Origin: CAG-390 sp045633005
GTDB lineage: Bacteria > Bacillota > Clostridia > Oscillospirales > CAG-272
Direction: 5' to 3'
NCBI GenBank assembly: GCA_045633005.1
Contig: JAZQXT010000067.1
Location: 1 to 54,093, forward strand
Length of the DNA: 54,093 nucleotides
The stretch's first letter is position 1. Every line of letters starts with the position of its first letter. Shown here one piece after another: positions 41,246-50,072 of this stretch. The notes under the pieces are model-generated. The model ran no database searches. It saw nothing but the letters and a program-made list of their open reading frames with translations, and was not told the DNA's origin. Position numbers and translations under genes: made by a program.

Positions 41246-43558
41246 TTAGGGATTGGTGGTCGGTGCTGCCTTGTAGGTAAGGTAGCCCGTTTCCGTATTG
41301 GCGTAGGTTACGTCGTTTGCGTTAGCGGCGTCATACACGGTACCGCTTTCGCCTTTTATGCTGGTGCAGCCGGTAAACATATCTGCAGAGTCTGTAACAT
41401 TAGACATATTCCAACCATCACCAACATAAATAATTTTCATCGCGGAACAATTATTGAACATTTTTTCTGCATTTGATAGGCTACTTGTGTCAAAAGCAGA
41501 GAGATCCAGAGTGGTCAGCTTGATATCTCCGCTAAACATTTCATACATATCATGTATATTTCTAGTATCCCACTCATCGAGTCCTTCGATGCGTTCGAGC
41601 AAATCACAGCCTTCAAACATCTGGGATACATCCTTTAAATTCTGAGTATCAAAATCAGAAACATCAATAACGGTTATAGAGTTACAATCATTAAACATTG
41701 CATCGGCGTTTTCAAGCTTCAATGTTTCCCAACCTTCAAAATTTATTTCGGCTAACTTAAAACAATCAGCAAAAATATGGTCCATATCCGTTACATTTCT
41801 AACGTCCCATCCACTTAAATCCAATTTTGTCAAACTGCCACAACCGTAGAACATACGATTCATATCCGTAACACTACTCGTATTCCAGTCACTGACATCA
41901 ATGAACGAAAGTTTCATACTACCGACATTTGAATCGGCAGCATTCAAAAAGCTGTGAAACGTAGTAACTTTGCCAACATCCCATTCATCAACGTCCAAGG
42001 CGGTAAGCGATGTACAACCATAGAACATCCACCCCATATTCGTAACATTAGCTACATTCCATCCAGAAACATCCAAATTATTAATATTCGAACAATTTTC
42101 AAACATTGTATCCATCAAAGTGACATTGCCTACGTCCCAGTTACTAACATTCAAATAAGTAAGCGCCACACAGTTTTGGAACATACCGCGCATGCTATTA
42201 ACATTAGCCACCTCCCAATTAGCTACATTAAGGCCTATTAATTTTTTAGCATTTTGGAAGGTACACATCATATTGGTGACATTGCCGACTTCCCAATCAT
42301 CAACAGCTAAAGACTCCAACGTACTGCAACCACTAAACATAAACCCCATATCTGTAACGTTTTCTGTGTTCCAGTTTGAAACATCTATGCTTGTTAGTTG
42401 TTCGCACTTGTAGAACATTGTATACATGTTCTCCGTACGACTAACGTCCATATTGGTCGTATCAACGGTTGTCAAAGCACTCATACCACTGAACAATCCC
42501 TTGCTATTCTTGGGAGTATAAATCGTATCGTCGGCAAGGACGTAAATATCGTATTTATTAGGATCCGCGGCGTTGGGAACGTAGTAGGTATAAACCATCG
42601 CATCCTGCTCAACGCTGGTGAAGGTACCCACGTTGTCCTTGACAATGTTGGGGTACGTCTCGTTAAGCCCAAAGGTTACGGTAGCTACTTTGTCGGTAAT
42701 AGGCTTAGACTCATCACCGTTCAGATTATGAAGCGCGGTCTTAAGGTCAATTCCTGCCACGAGCGTTAGCTTTTCAAACGGAATATCTCTGCCGAAGCCC
42801 TCGTCAAGAGCCGTATCGGGATCCTTGAAGCCTGCGGACTGAATACCCTGCGCGTTTACGAAAACCTCGTAGGTATCGCCAAATGCGGCTACGTCCTTGT
42901 TTTCTGCCGAAGGATCAAGCGCGATCTGGGAAAGGCTTATCTCAGTAAAATCGCCCGGCTGAAGCACCTTTTGGTAAGTAGCGTTTGCTATAAAATACTT
43001 ACCGCCTTCGGCATTGGTAGCAAGGAAAGGTATCCATTCCCACTTCCAGTCATCCGTTTCGTTCAGGTTCAGGTGGATCATTTCACGGAATTCGTTAAAG
43101 GTATCGAAGTTTCCCGCCTCAAATGCGAAATAGATGCGAACGTACGCGCCGTAATCGCCGCTGTTTTTAAGGAATACCATCTTATCAACTTCGTTGCTGA
43201 TCTTGGCAGGGTCCCAAATGGGCGAGGTATAGCCGTCATCGTCGTTCTGCTGCTGCCACTCAACGGCATCCTGCGTCCAATCGACGTAAGTATCGCCGGG
43301 AGTGTAATCAAAGCCTTTTTCGATAACGGCGGGGAGCAAGGGCTTGTTATCGCGGAACTCCTGTACATTTGCGTCAGCATCCTTGGTTTCAGTATTGATG
43401 CGCTCGTACTCAAGTAGCTCAATATCGACCTTACCGATGGTCATTACGTTGTCGGCAGTCGCCTCGTCCATAAGGTACGCCAGCGTTGCACCGATAGAGA
43501 TTGCGATAACGAGTATCGCCGTAGCCAAGGGCAGAAGTATCTTTTTCAGTTTCTTCAT
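41246..43558 (-). CDS. SipW-type signal / TasA-like / BspA-repeat surface protein 2
   Basis: 770 residues, the longest of the five. Type B signal (GATLAYLMDEATADNVM) with body type Y (QEFRDNKPLLPAVIEKGFDY, TYVDWTQDAVEW). The first 200 or so residues are nearly identical to surface protein 4. The repeat region has about 14 units of 26 residues with Asn-Val-Thr turns; one unit is expanded (FLNAADSNVGSMKLSF). The conserved end includes GTVYD and ETGYLTYK and closes with APTTNP. Expected location is the outer surface or an extracellular fibre. Function is inferred from the domain types only: adhesion or matrix building. Confidence 0.85.
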   Translation of the reverse strand: MKKLKKILLPLATAILVIAISIGATLAYLMDEATADNVMTIGKVDIELLEYERINTETKDADANVQEFRDNKPLLPAVIEKGFDYTPGDTYVDWTQDAVEWQQQNDDDGYTSPIWDPAKISNEVDKMVFLKNSGDYGAYVRIYFAFEAGNFDTFNEFREMIHLNLNETDDWKWEWIPFLATNAEGGKYFIANATYQKVLQPGDFTEISLSQIALDPSAENKDVAAFGDTYEVFVNAQGIQSAGFKDPDTALDEGFGRDIPFEKLTLVAGIDLKTALHNLNGDESKPITDKVATVTFGLNETYPNIVKDNVGTFTSVEQDAMVYTYYVPNAADPNKYDIYVLADDTIYTPKNSKGLFSGMSALTTVDTTNMDVSRTENMYTMFYKCEQLTSIDVSNWNTENVTDMGFMFSGCSTLESLAVDDWEVGNVTNMMCTFQNAKKLIGLNVANWEVANVNSMRGMFQNCVALTYLNVSNWDVGNVTLMDTMFENCSNINNLDVSGWNVANVTNMGWMFYGCTSLTALDVDEWDVGKVTTFHSFLNAADSNVGSMKLSFIDVSDWNTSSVTDMNRMFYGCGSLTKLDLSGWDVRNVTDMDHIFADCFKLAEINFEGWETLKLENADAMFNDCNSITVIDVSDFDTQNLKDVSQMFEGCDLLERIEGLDEWDTRNIHDMYEMFSGDIKLTTLDLSAFDTSSLSNAEKMFNNCSAMKIIYVGDGWNMSNVTDSADMFTGCTSIKGESGTVYDAANANDVTYANTETGYLTYKAAPTTNP

Positions 43559-43612
43559 AGCCTTCTTTCCTTTCGCTTTATTTTGTATCAAGCGATGAAT
43601 ATTTCATTCCGC

Positions 43613-43635
43613 CCCCCGACCGTTTCGGTCGGGGG
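43613..43635 (-). repeat. Cluster intergenic hairpin, gene 3 to gene 2
   Basis: CCCCCGACC/GGTCGGGGG with a five-base loop and no T-run. The next 50 bases (leader of gene 2) are nearly identical to the leaders of genes 1 and 4. Confidence 0.8.
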
Positions 43636-43657
43636 TGAATTTGATCGTTAATTAAAT

Positions 43658-45751
43658 TTAGGGATTGGTGGTCGGTGCTGCCTTGTAGGTAAGGTAACCG
43701 GGAGCTTCGGGGGCATTGTCGACACGAGCGTAGGTTTTGTCGACAATAGCATTACCCTCGCCATCACTAATAAGTGTCGTATTGTTGCTGCCCTTCAGGC
43801 TGGTGCAACCTTCAAACATAAATCTGGTTGATAATTCGTCTTCTGTGTCTATATATTGGTCCTCAACATGTGATATGTCCCAACCGTCGCCAACATAAAT
43901 AGTTTGCAAATTAGCATCCCCCTGGAACATTTTCGTTGTTGCTTTAACATTCGAGGTGTTCCAATCGCTAAGATCAAGTATCTTAAGAGCATCGCATTCG
44001 CGGAACGTAACTATCATATCCTCTACGCGACTGACATCCCAAGCCTTAACGTCAAGTTCTTTTAATACAAAGCATTTTTCAAACATGCCGTGTATCGTAG
44101 TGACATCGCTAAGGTCAAAATTACTTACATTTAGCGTGTGCATAGTTTTGCACTCGTAAAACATATAAGCCATATTGGTGGCACTTGTGGTCTTCCAGTT
44201 GTTGAGGTCGAGAGATTTTATGCTGTGGCAAGAAGAAAACATTCTTTCAAACGTGGTAACCTTGCTAACGTTCCATCCACCAACACCCAAAGATTCAATG
44301 GCCTCACAATGCCAAAACATATGCTTCATCGTGGTAACGTTGCCCACTTGCCAGTTTGAAAGATTTATATTCTTAAGTTTTTGGCAGTTATAAAAAAGCA
44401 TCTGCATATTAGTTACATTTTCAACGTTCCAATTTGTAACATTCAAACTTTCAAGTGAGGAGCAATCGTAAAACATAGAGGACATAGTAGTTACTTTTCC
44501 AACATTCCAGCCGGAAACATTTAGTTCTTTAAGATTTTTGCAGTACGTGAAGGTCATGTTCATCGCTTCAACATTGCTAACGTCCCATCTTGAAACATCA
44601 AGCGAAGTAAGAGATTCGCAACTCATGAACATAGACTTCATGTTCACCGTGCGGCTTACATCCATATTGGTCGTATCAACGGTTGTAAGCGAGGTCATTC
44701 CTTGGAACAATCCCGTGCTATCCTTGGGGGTATAAATAGCGCTGTCAGCAAGGACGTAAAGGTCGTAGTTAGAGCCGTTTTCTACGTAGTAGGTATAAAC
44801 GGGAACGTCCTGCTCGTCACTTGTGAGAGTGCCTTCGTAGCCGCTGACCTTATCGGAATGATCCTTATTAAGACCAAAGGTTACGCTCGTTACCTTGGTG
44901 GTAATGGGAGTGGAACCGTTACCGTTCAGGTTGTGCAGTGCGGTCTTGAGGGTTATTCCCGTAACGAGCTTAAGGTTTTCAAAGGGAATATCCCTGCCAA
45001 AGTTCTCGTCAAGAGCCGTTTTGGGATCGGTGAAGCCATCGGATTGGATCGCCTGAGTGTTTACGCATACCTCGTATGTATCGCCGAAAGCGTCTACGTC
45101 CGCGTTGGTCGCGGTGTAGTCAAGCGAGATCTGTGAAAGGGTTATATCCGTAAAATTATCGGGAGCAAGCGCCTTTTGGTAAGTAGCCTTTGCGATGAAA
45201 TATATATCTCCGTCAGCATTTTCTGCGGGGAAAGGCAGCCATTCCCACTTCCAACCACCGTCGGCGTTCAGGTTCAGGTGGATCATTTTTTTGAATTCAT
45301 CGAAGGTTTCAAAGCTACCCGCCTCGAACGCGAAATAGGTGCGCACGAACGCGCTGTAATCGCCCGTGTTCTTGACGAACACCATCTTGTCAACTTCGTT
45401 GTTGATCTTGGCGGGGTCCCATATAGGCGAGGTATAGCCGTTCTCGCCGTTCTGCTTCCAATCAACGGCGCTCTGCGTCCAATCGACGTAGGTGTCACCG
45501 GGGGTGTAGTCAAAGCCTTTTTCGATAACGGCGGGGAGCAAGGGCTTGTTATCGCGGAACTCCTGAACCTTTGCATCCGCGTCCTTAGTCTCGGTATCGA
45601 CACGCTCATATTCGAGCAGCTCGATATCTACGTTACCGATAGTCATTATGTTTTCAGCATAATCCTCGTCCGTGAGGTACGCTATAGTACCGAGAACGGA
45701 GGCTACGGCGAGTAACGCAAGCACTAAAATCCATACTAAAGCCTTTTTCAT
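43658..45751 (-). CDS. SipW-type signal / TasA-like / BspA-repeat surface protein 3
   Basis: 697 residues. Type A signal (MKKALVWILVLALLAVAS, then GTIAYLTDEDYAENIM) joined to a type Y body (QEFRDNKPLLPAVIEKGFDY). About 11 repeats of 26 residues, for example MFYDCSSLESLNVTNWNVEN; the last is interrupted by an acidic insertion (QYIDTEDELSTR). The cap has YARVDNAPEAPGYLTYK and the same APTTNP end as protein 2. The ribosome site is AAAGGA, with a leader different from genes 1, 2 and 4. Confidence 0.85.
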   Translation of the reverse strand: MKKALVWILVLALLAVASVLGTIAYLTDEDYAENIMTIGNVDIELLEYERVDTETKDADAKVQEFRDNKPLLPAVIEKGFDYTPGDTYVDWTQSAVDWKQNGENGYTSPIWDPAKINNEVDKMVFVKNTGDYSAFVRTYFAFEAGSFETFDEFKKMIHLNLNADGGWKWEWLPFPAENADGDIYFIAKATYQKALAPDNFTDITLSQISLDYTATNADVDAFGDTYEVCVNTQAIQSDGFTDPKTALDENFGRDIPFENLKLVTGITLKTALHNLNGNGSTPITTKVTSVTFGLNKDHSDKVSGYEGTLTSDEQDVPVYTYYVENGSNYDLYVLADSAIYTPKDSTGLFQGMTSLTTVDTTNMDVSRTVNMKSMFMSCESLTSLDVSRWDVSNVEAMNMTFTYCKNLKELNVSGWNVGKVTTMSSMFYDCSSLESLNVTNWNVENVTNMQMLFYNCQKLKNINLSNWQVGNVTTMKHMFWHCEAIESLGVGGWNVSKVTTFERMFSSCHSIKSLDLNNWKTTSATNMAYMFYECKTMHTLNVSNFDLSDVTTIHGMFEKCFVLKELDVKAWDVSRVEDMIVTFRECDALKILDLSDWNTSNVKATTKMFQGDANLQTIYVGDGWDISHVEDQYIDTEDELSTRFMFEGCTSLKGSNNTTLISDGEGNAIVDKTYARVDNAPEAPGYLTYKAAPTTNP

Positions 45752-45780
45752 AGCATTTTCCTTTGCTTATTTTTATTTCC

Positions 45781-45843
45781 AGCGGTGAGAACGCAGATAC
45801 GAAGCATCTGCGCTCTCACCGCCGCCCGACCGAAACGGTCGGG
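45781..45843 (-). repeat. Double hairpin, gene 4 to gene 3
   Basis: Read on the minus strand, the shared CCCGACC/GGTCGGG stem (45843-45825) is followed by a second, long imperfect hairpin at 45822-45782 (GCGGTGAGA and CGCAGAT arms with one mismatch). Neither is followed by a T-run. This spacer differs from the other three. Confidence 0.75.
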
Positions 45844-45867
45844 GGCGAATTTGATTATTATTGATTA

Positions 45868-47718
45868 TTAATTCTGTTCGGATTCTGCGGGTTTATCGTC
45901 GATATGAGTAAGGTAGCCGGGAGCTTCGGGGGGATTGTCTATGCGAGCGTAGTCTTTGTTGGTTTTATTAGCATCATATGCCGTTCCCTTGCCGCCGACC
46001 AAATCATTGCAGTCTCTGAACATCTGGTTGGACTTGGACGTTGTTACATTATCCATATTCCAGCCAGCGCCGACGAAAATAGTTTTCAATTTTAAGCAAC
46101 CATCAAACATAGCGCCCATATCAGTAATGTTTGAGGTGTTCCAAGATTTCATATTAAGCGTGGTTAGGGCAGCACATCTACTAAATAATTTGTTCGCATT
46201 TTTAAGGTTAATCACATTCCAGTTACTTACGTCCAAAACTTGCACGGCAGCACAACCATCAAACATTCCAAACATAGTGGTCACATTGTCCACTTTCCAT
46301 CCCGAAACATTTATGTCGCTAAGCTTGGAACACTCATAAAACATAGCGTACATCTCCGTCACTCTACTGACATTCCACTTCGAAACATTCAATGAGGTCA
46401 GTGCTTTACATCCGTAAAACGCATAGTTCATATTAGTGACGTTGCCAACATTCCACTCCGAAACATTAACGCTGACCAACTTATAGCAATCACTGAACAT
46501 AGACGTCATATCGGTAACGGTGCTCGTGTTCCAGTTTGAAACGTTCAAATCGGTTAACGCCGAGCATTCGCGGAACATATTCTTCATGATCTCCGTACGG
46601 CTTACGTCCATATTGCTTGTGTCGACCTTCGTCAACGAAGTCATTCCTCGGAACAGATTGGTGCTATCCTTGGGGGTATAGATCTTGCTGTCCGCAAGGA
46701 CGTAAATATCGTATTTACCCGCGTCGTTTTTGACGTAGTAGGAGTAAACGGCAACGTCCTGTTCAGAGTCTATAAAAGTAGGATTATATTTGCTTGTAAT
46801 GTTTTTGTGATCCTTATTCAAGCCGAAGGTCACGGTGCTTACGTTGGCTGTGATCTTCTTGTCCTCGCTCTCCTCGCCGTTGAGGTAATGCAGCGCGGTC
46901 TTGAGCTTAACGCCCGTTTCGAATGTGAGGTCCTTGAAGGGGATTTCGTCACCAAAGCCCTCGTCAAGAGCCGTATCGGGATCCTTGAAGCCTGCGGACT
47001 GAATGCCCTGCGCATTTACGAAAACCTCGTAGGTATCGCCAAAGGCGCTTACATCGTCATTATCGGCGGTAGAATCAAGCGCGATCTGCGAAAGAGTTAT
47101 ATCCGTAAAATCGTCGGGTAACAACTCATTTTTGTAAGTAGCGTTTGCTATAAAATACTTGCCGCCTTCATCATTGGTAGCAAGGAACGGTATCCATTCC
47201 CACTTCCAGTCACCCGTTTCGTTCAGATTCAGGTGGATCATCTCTCGGAATTCGTTAAAGGTATCGAAGTTTCCCGCCTCAAATGCGAAATAGATGCGAA
47301 CGTACGCGCCGTAATCGCCGCTGTTTTTAAGGAACACCATCTTATCAACTTCGTTGCTGATCTTGGCAGGGTCCCAAATGGGCGATGTATAGCCGTCATC
47401 GTCGTTCTGCTGTTGCCACTCAACGGCATCCTGTGTCCAATCGACGTAAGTATCTCCGGTGGTGTAATCAAAGCCTTTTTCGATAACGGCAGGGAGCAAG
47501 GGCTTGTTGTCGTGGAACTCCTGTACATTTGCATCAGCATCCTTGGTTTCAGTATTGATGCGCTCGTACTCAAGCAGCTCGATATCGACCTTACCGATGG
47601 TCATTACGTTAGTCTCCGAATCTACATCCGTAAGGTATGCCAGCGTTGCACCAATGGATATCGCAATAACGAGTATCGCCGTGACCAAGGGCAGAAGTAT
47701 CTTTTTCAGTTTCTTCAT
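45868..47718 (-). CDS. SipW-type signal / TasA-like / BspA-repeat surface protein 4
   Basis: 616 residues. Type B signal (GATLAYLTDVDSETNVM), body type Y almost identical to protein 2 up to about residue 215, then about eight 26-residue repeats (for example MFYECSKLSDINVSGWKVDN). The cap has YARIDNPPEAPGYLTHI, and the end AESEQN is shared with protein 5 rather than protein 2. ATG at 47718 with AAAGGA and AGAAGG upstream; a longer frame of 11 residues is rejected. Confidence 0.85.
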   Translation of the reverse strand: MKKLKKILLPLVTAILVIAISIGATLAYLTDVDSETNVMTIGKVDIELLEYERINTETKDADANVQEFHDNKPLLPAVIEKGFDYTTGDTYVDWTQDAVEWQQQNDDDGYTSPIWDPAKISNEVDKMVFLKNSGDYGAYVRIYFAFEAGNFDTFNEFREMIHLNLNETGDWKWEWIPFLATNDEGGKYFIANATYKNELLPDDFTDITLSQIALDSTADNDDVSAFGDTYEVFVNAQGIQSAGFKDPDTALDEGFGDEIPFKDLTFETGVKLKTALHYLNGEESEDKKITANVSTVTFGLNKDHKNITSKYNPTFIDSEQDVAVYSYYVKNDAGKYDIYVLADSKIYTPKDSTNLFRGMTSLTKVDTSNMDVSRTEIMKNMFRECSALTDLNVSNWNTSTVTDMTSMFSDCYKLVSVNVSEWNVGNVTNMNYAFYGCKALTSLNVSKWNVSRVTEMYAMFYECSKLSDINVSGWKVDNVTTMFGMFDGCAAVQVLDVSNWNVINLKNANKLFSRCAALTTLNMKSWNTSNITDMGAMFDGCLKLKTIFVGAGWNMDNVTTSKSNQMFRDCNDLVGGKGTAYDANKTNKDYARIDNPPEAPGYLTHIDDKPAESEQN

Positions 47719-47769
47719 AGCCTTCTTTCCTTTCGCTTTATTTTGTATCAAGCGATGAATATTTCATCC

Positions 47770-47792
47770 CCCCCGACCTAAACGGTCGGGGG
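47770..47792 (-). repeat. Cluster intergenic hairpin, gene 5 to gene 4
   Basis: CCCCCGACC/GGTCGGGGG with a five-base loop and no T-run. It is followed by the GATGAA-TAT-TTCATC hairpin (47744-47758) and the type B leader. Confidence 0.8.
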
Positions 47793-47801
47793 CGAAAATA
47801 A

Positions 47802-49814
47802 TTATTGATTTTGTTCGGACTCTGCGGCTTTAGCGCTGATGTGGGTAAGATAACCGGGGTTTCCGTTTTCGGGGTCATCAATACGAGCGTAGGTTTTGTT
47901 GGTGGGATTAGTGTCCTTGTAGGTCGTACCTGCGCCGCCTTTCAAGTTGATGCAACCGGTGAACACTTCGTGCGCATTTGTTGCAGCAGCTACGCTCCAC
48001 CCATCGCCAACATAAATGGTTTTCAAGTTCTCAGAACCCGCAAACATATACGCCATATCAGTGAGATTAGCTGTGTTCCATGTGCTAATATCAAGCACGG
48101 TAACACCTATATTGTCGAATGCGGCATACATAGTGGTAACCTTGCTGACATCCCAGTTTTTAACATTAAGCGTCTTTAGCTTGGGACAGAAGCAGAACAT
48201 CTGATACATATTGGTGAGGCTGGTTGTAGTCCAATTGTCGACATTGATACTTTCAATAGCCATTGCAGATGTATCGCCTATAACGAATCCGGAAAGGAAT
48301 GAGTTAAACGTAGTAACCTTGCTGACATCCCAGTTGCCAACATCCAAGGATTTTAGGCTCAGGCACCGCAAAAACATAGCAGACATATCGGTTACATTGC
48401 TCGTATTCCACTTTGAAACATCAAGAGTAGTCAGGCTTTTGCTTCCATAAAACATCCCCTGCATGCTTATGACCTTTCCCACTTGCCAACCCGAAACATC
48501 CAGAGAAGTCAGCTTTTGGCAATCATAGAACAAGTATCCCATATCGGTAACTTTAGCAGTATTCCATTCAGAAACATTAATTGTTTGCAGTTGCTGGCAG
48601 GAACCAAACATACAGTACATATTAGTCACGTTGCTTACATCCCACTTGGAGACATCCACACTTGTCAGCTGGGTACAACCGCGGAACATATTGCTTGCAT
48701 TTATTGTACGGCTTACGTTCATGTTGAGCGTATTAACAGTTGTCAACGAGGTCATATTTTGGAACAGCCCCGTGCTATCCTTGGGAGTATAAATAGCGCT
48801 GTCAGCGAGAACATAAATATCGTAATTGTTATCCGCATTTTTAACGTAGTAAGTGTAAACGGCAGTGTCCTGCGCAACGCTGGTGAGAGTGCCTATGTTG
48901 TTCTTGACTATTTGGGGGTACGTCTTGTTAAGTCCAAACGTGACGCTTGCTACCTTGGAGGTTATTGGAACAGCACTATTTCCGTTCAAGTTATGAAGTG
49001 CGGTTTTCAGGGCAATTCCCTCCGCAAGAGCCATGCCCTCGAATGGAGGCTTGACACCAAATCCCTCGTCAAGCGCAGTTTCGGGAACTTCAAAGCCCGT
49101 GGATTGGATAGCCTGAGTCCTTACAAGAACCTTATAATCGTTTCCAAAAGCATCCACCTCTTCGTTGGTAGCGGATGAATCAAGAGCTATCTGCGAAAGG
49201 CTTATCTCTGTAACGGTTTTAGGCTCTAATTCCGTCTGGTAGGTAGCCGTTGCTATAAAATATGTTTCGCCGTTAATTTCACCAAGACGAGGATCCCACT
49301 CCCATATCCATTGCTTTTCATCATCATTCAAGTTTAGGTGTATCTTGTTCTGGAAATCTTCAAAATTTACATAATTTCCCGCCTCGAATGCAAAGAATAC
49401 ACGGACGTATGCGTTATAGTCGCCGTTATTTCTTACGAAAACCATCTTATCAACTTCGTTGCTGATCTTAGTGGGATCCCAGATGGGCGAAGTGTAGCCC
49501 GACTTGATAGCATTTCCTTCCTCGTCGTGATCCCACTTAACGTGAGCGGTGTCACTCTCGCTAAAGTCGTAGCTAAAGCCTTTTTCAACTACTGCAGGGA
49601 GTAGCGGCTTTCCATCCACAAACTCCTCAACTATCTTATCTGCATCCTTGTACTCAGTATCGACGCGCTGATACTCCAGCAGCTCGATATCGACCTTTCC
49701 CACGGTCATTACGTTGTCGGCAGTAGCCTCATCCGTAAGGTACGCAATAGTGCCGAGAATGGATGCTACCGATAGCAGCGCAAGCACTAAAATCCATACT
49801 AAAGCCTTTTTCAT
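47802..49814 (-). CDS. SipW-type signal / TasA-like / BspA-repeat surface protein 5 (first gene of cluster)
   Basis: 670 residues from MKKALVWIL (type A signal, GTIAYLTDEATADNVM) with body type X (EFVDGKPLLPAVVEKGFSYDF, KWDHDEEG) as in protein 1. About ten 26-residue repeats (for example MFRGCTQLTSVDVSKWDVSN), including one expanded unit. The cap has YARIDDPENGNPGYLTHI and the end AESEQNQ. The upstream in-frame extension of 31 residues is rejected for lack of a ribosome site; AAAGGGA precedes this ATG. Promoter at 49920-49948. Confidence 0.85.
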   Translation of the reverse strand: MKKALVWILVLALLSVASILGTIAYLTDEATADNVMTVGKVDIELLEYQRVDTEYKDADKIVEEFVDGKPLLPAVVEKGFSYDFSESDTAHVKWDHDEEGNAIKSGYTSPIWDPTKISNEVDKMVFVRNNGDYNAYVRVFFAFEAGNYVNFEDFQNKIHLNLNDDEKQWIWEWDPRLGEINGETYFIATATYQTELEPKTVTEISLSQIALDSSATNEEVDAFGNDYKVLVRTQAIQSTGFEVPETALDEGFGVKPPFEGMALAEGIALKTALHNLNGNSAVPITSKVASVTFGLNKTYPQIVKNNIGTLTSVAQDTAVYTYYVKNADNNYDIYVLADSAIYTPKDSTGLFQNMTSLTTVNTLNMNVSRTINASNMFRGCTQLTSVDVSKWDVSNVTNMYCMFGSCQQLQTINVSEWNTAKVTDMGYLFYDCQKLTSLDVSGWQVGKVISMQGMFYGSKSLTTLDVSKWNTSNVTDMSAMFLRCLSLKSLDVGNWDVSKVTTFNSFLSGFVIGDTSAMAIESINVDNWTTTSLTNMYQMFCFCPKLKTLNVKNWDVSKVTTMYAAFDNIGVTVLDISTWNTANLTDMAYMFAGSENLKTIYVGDGWSVAAATNAHEVFTGCINLKGGAGTTYKDTNPTNKTYARIDDPENGNPGYLTHISAKAAESEQNQ

Positions 49815-49919
49815 AGCATTTCCCTTTCGTTTTGCTATATTGATTTTCCCTTGTTTCTCACGCCATGCGAGAGAAACATAATTCGCATTATGTTGCATAG
49901 GATACAATTATCCGTTTAA

Positions 49920-49948
49920 ATTTTACCATATAAATTATAAAAAATCAA
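49920..49948 (-). promoter_or_regulatory. Likely promoter of the surface-protein cluster
   Basis: Minus strand: TTGATT (49948-49943), a 17-base spacer and TAAAAT (49925-49920), about 105 bases before the first cluster gene. It is the only good candidate in this AT-rich gap. No equally good promoter was seen in the internal spacers. Confidence 0.5.
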
Positions 49949-50020
49949 TAGTTTTTGAACAAAAAAAACGATACAATAAACGAGCTTCTCTTTTTGTTCA
50001 ACGTTTTATTTTTCTATTAC

Positions 50021-50053
50021 AAAAAAGAGGCGCACTTCGCAAGGAAGTGCGCC
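50021..50053 (-). terminator. Terminator of the penicillin-binding protein gene
   Basis: Stem GGCGCACTTC/GAAGTGCGCC with a five-base loop; on the minus strand it ends in TCTTTTTTG. It separates the PBP gene from the surface cluster. Confidence 0.88.
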
Positions 50054-50072
50054 CCAAGGCTATTTTATTAAA

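Noticed and set aside
39388..49814. LPXTG-type or C-terminal helix anchoring of the surface proteins
   Set aside because: All five C-termini are short and hydrophilic; no sorting signal or membrane segment is visible.
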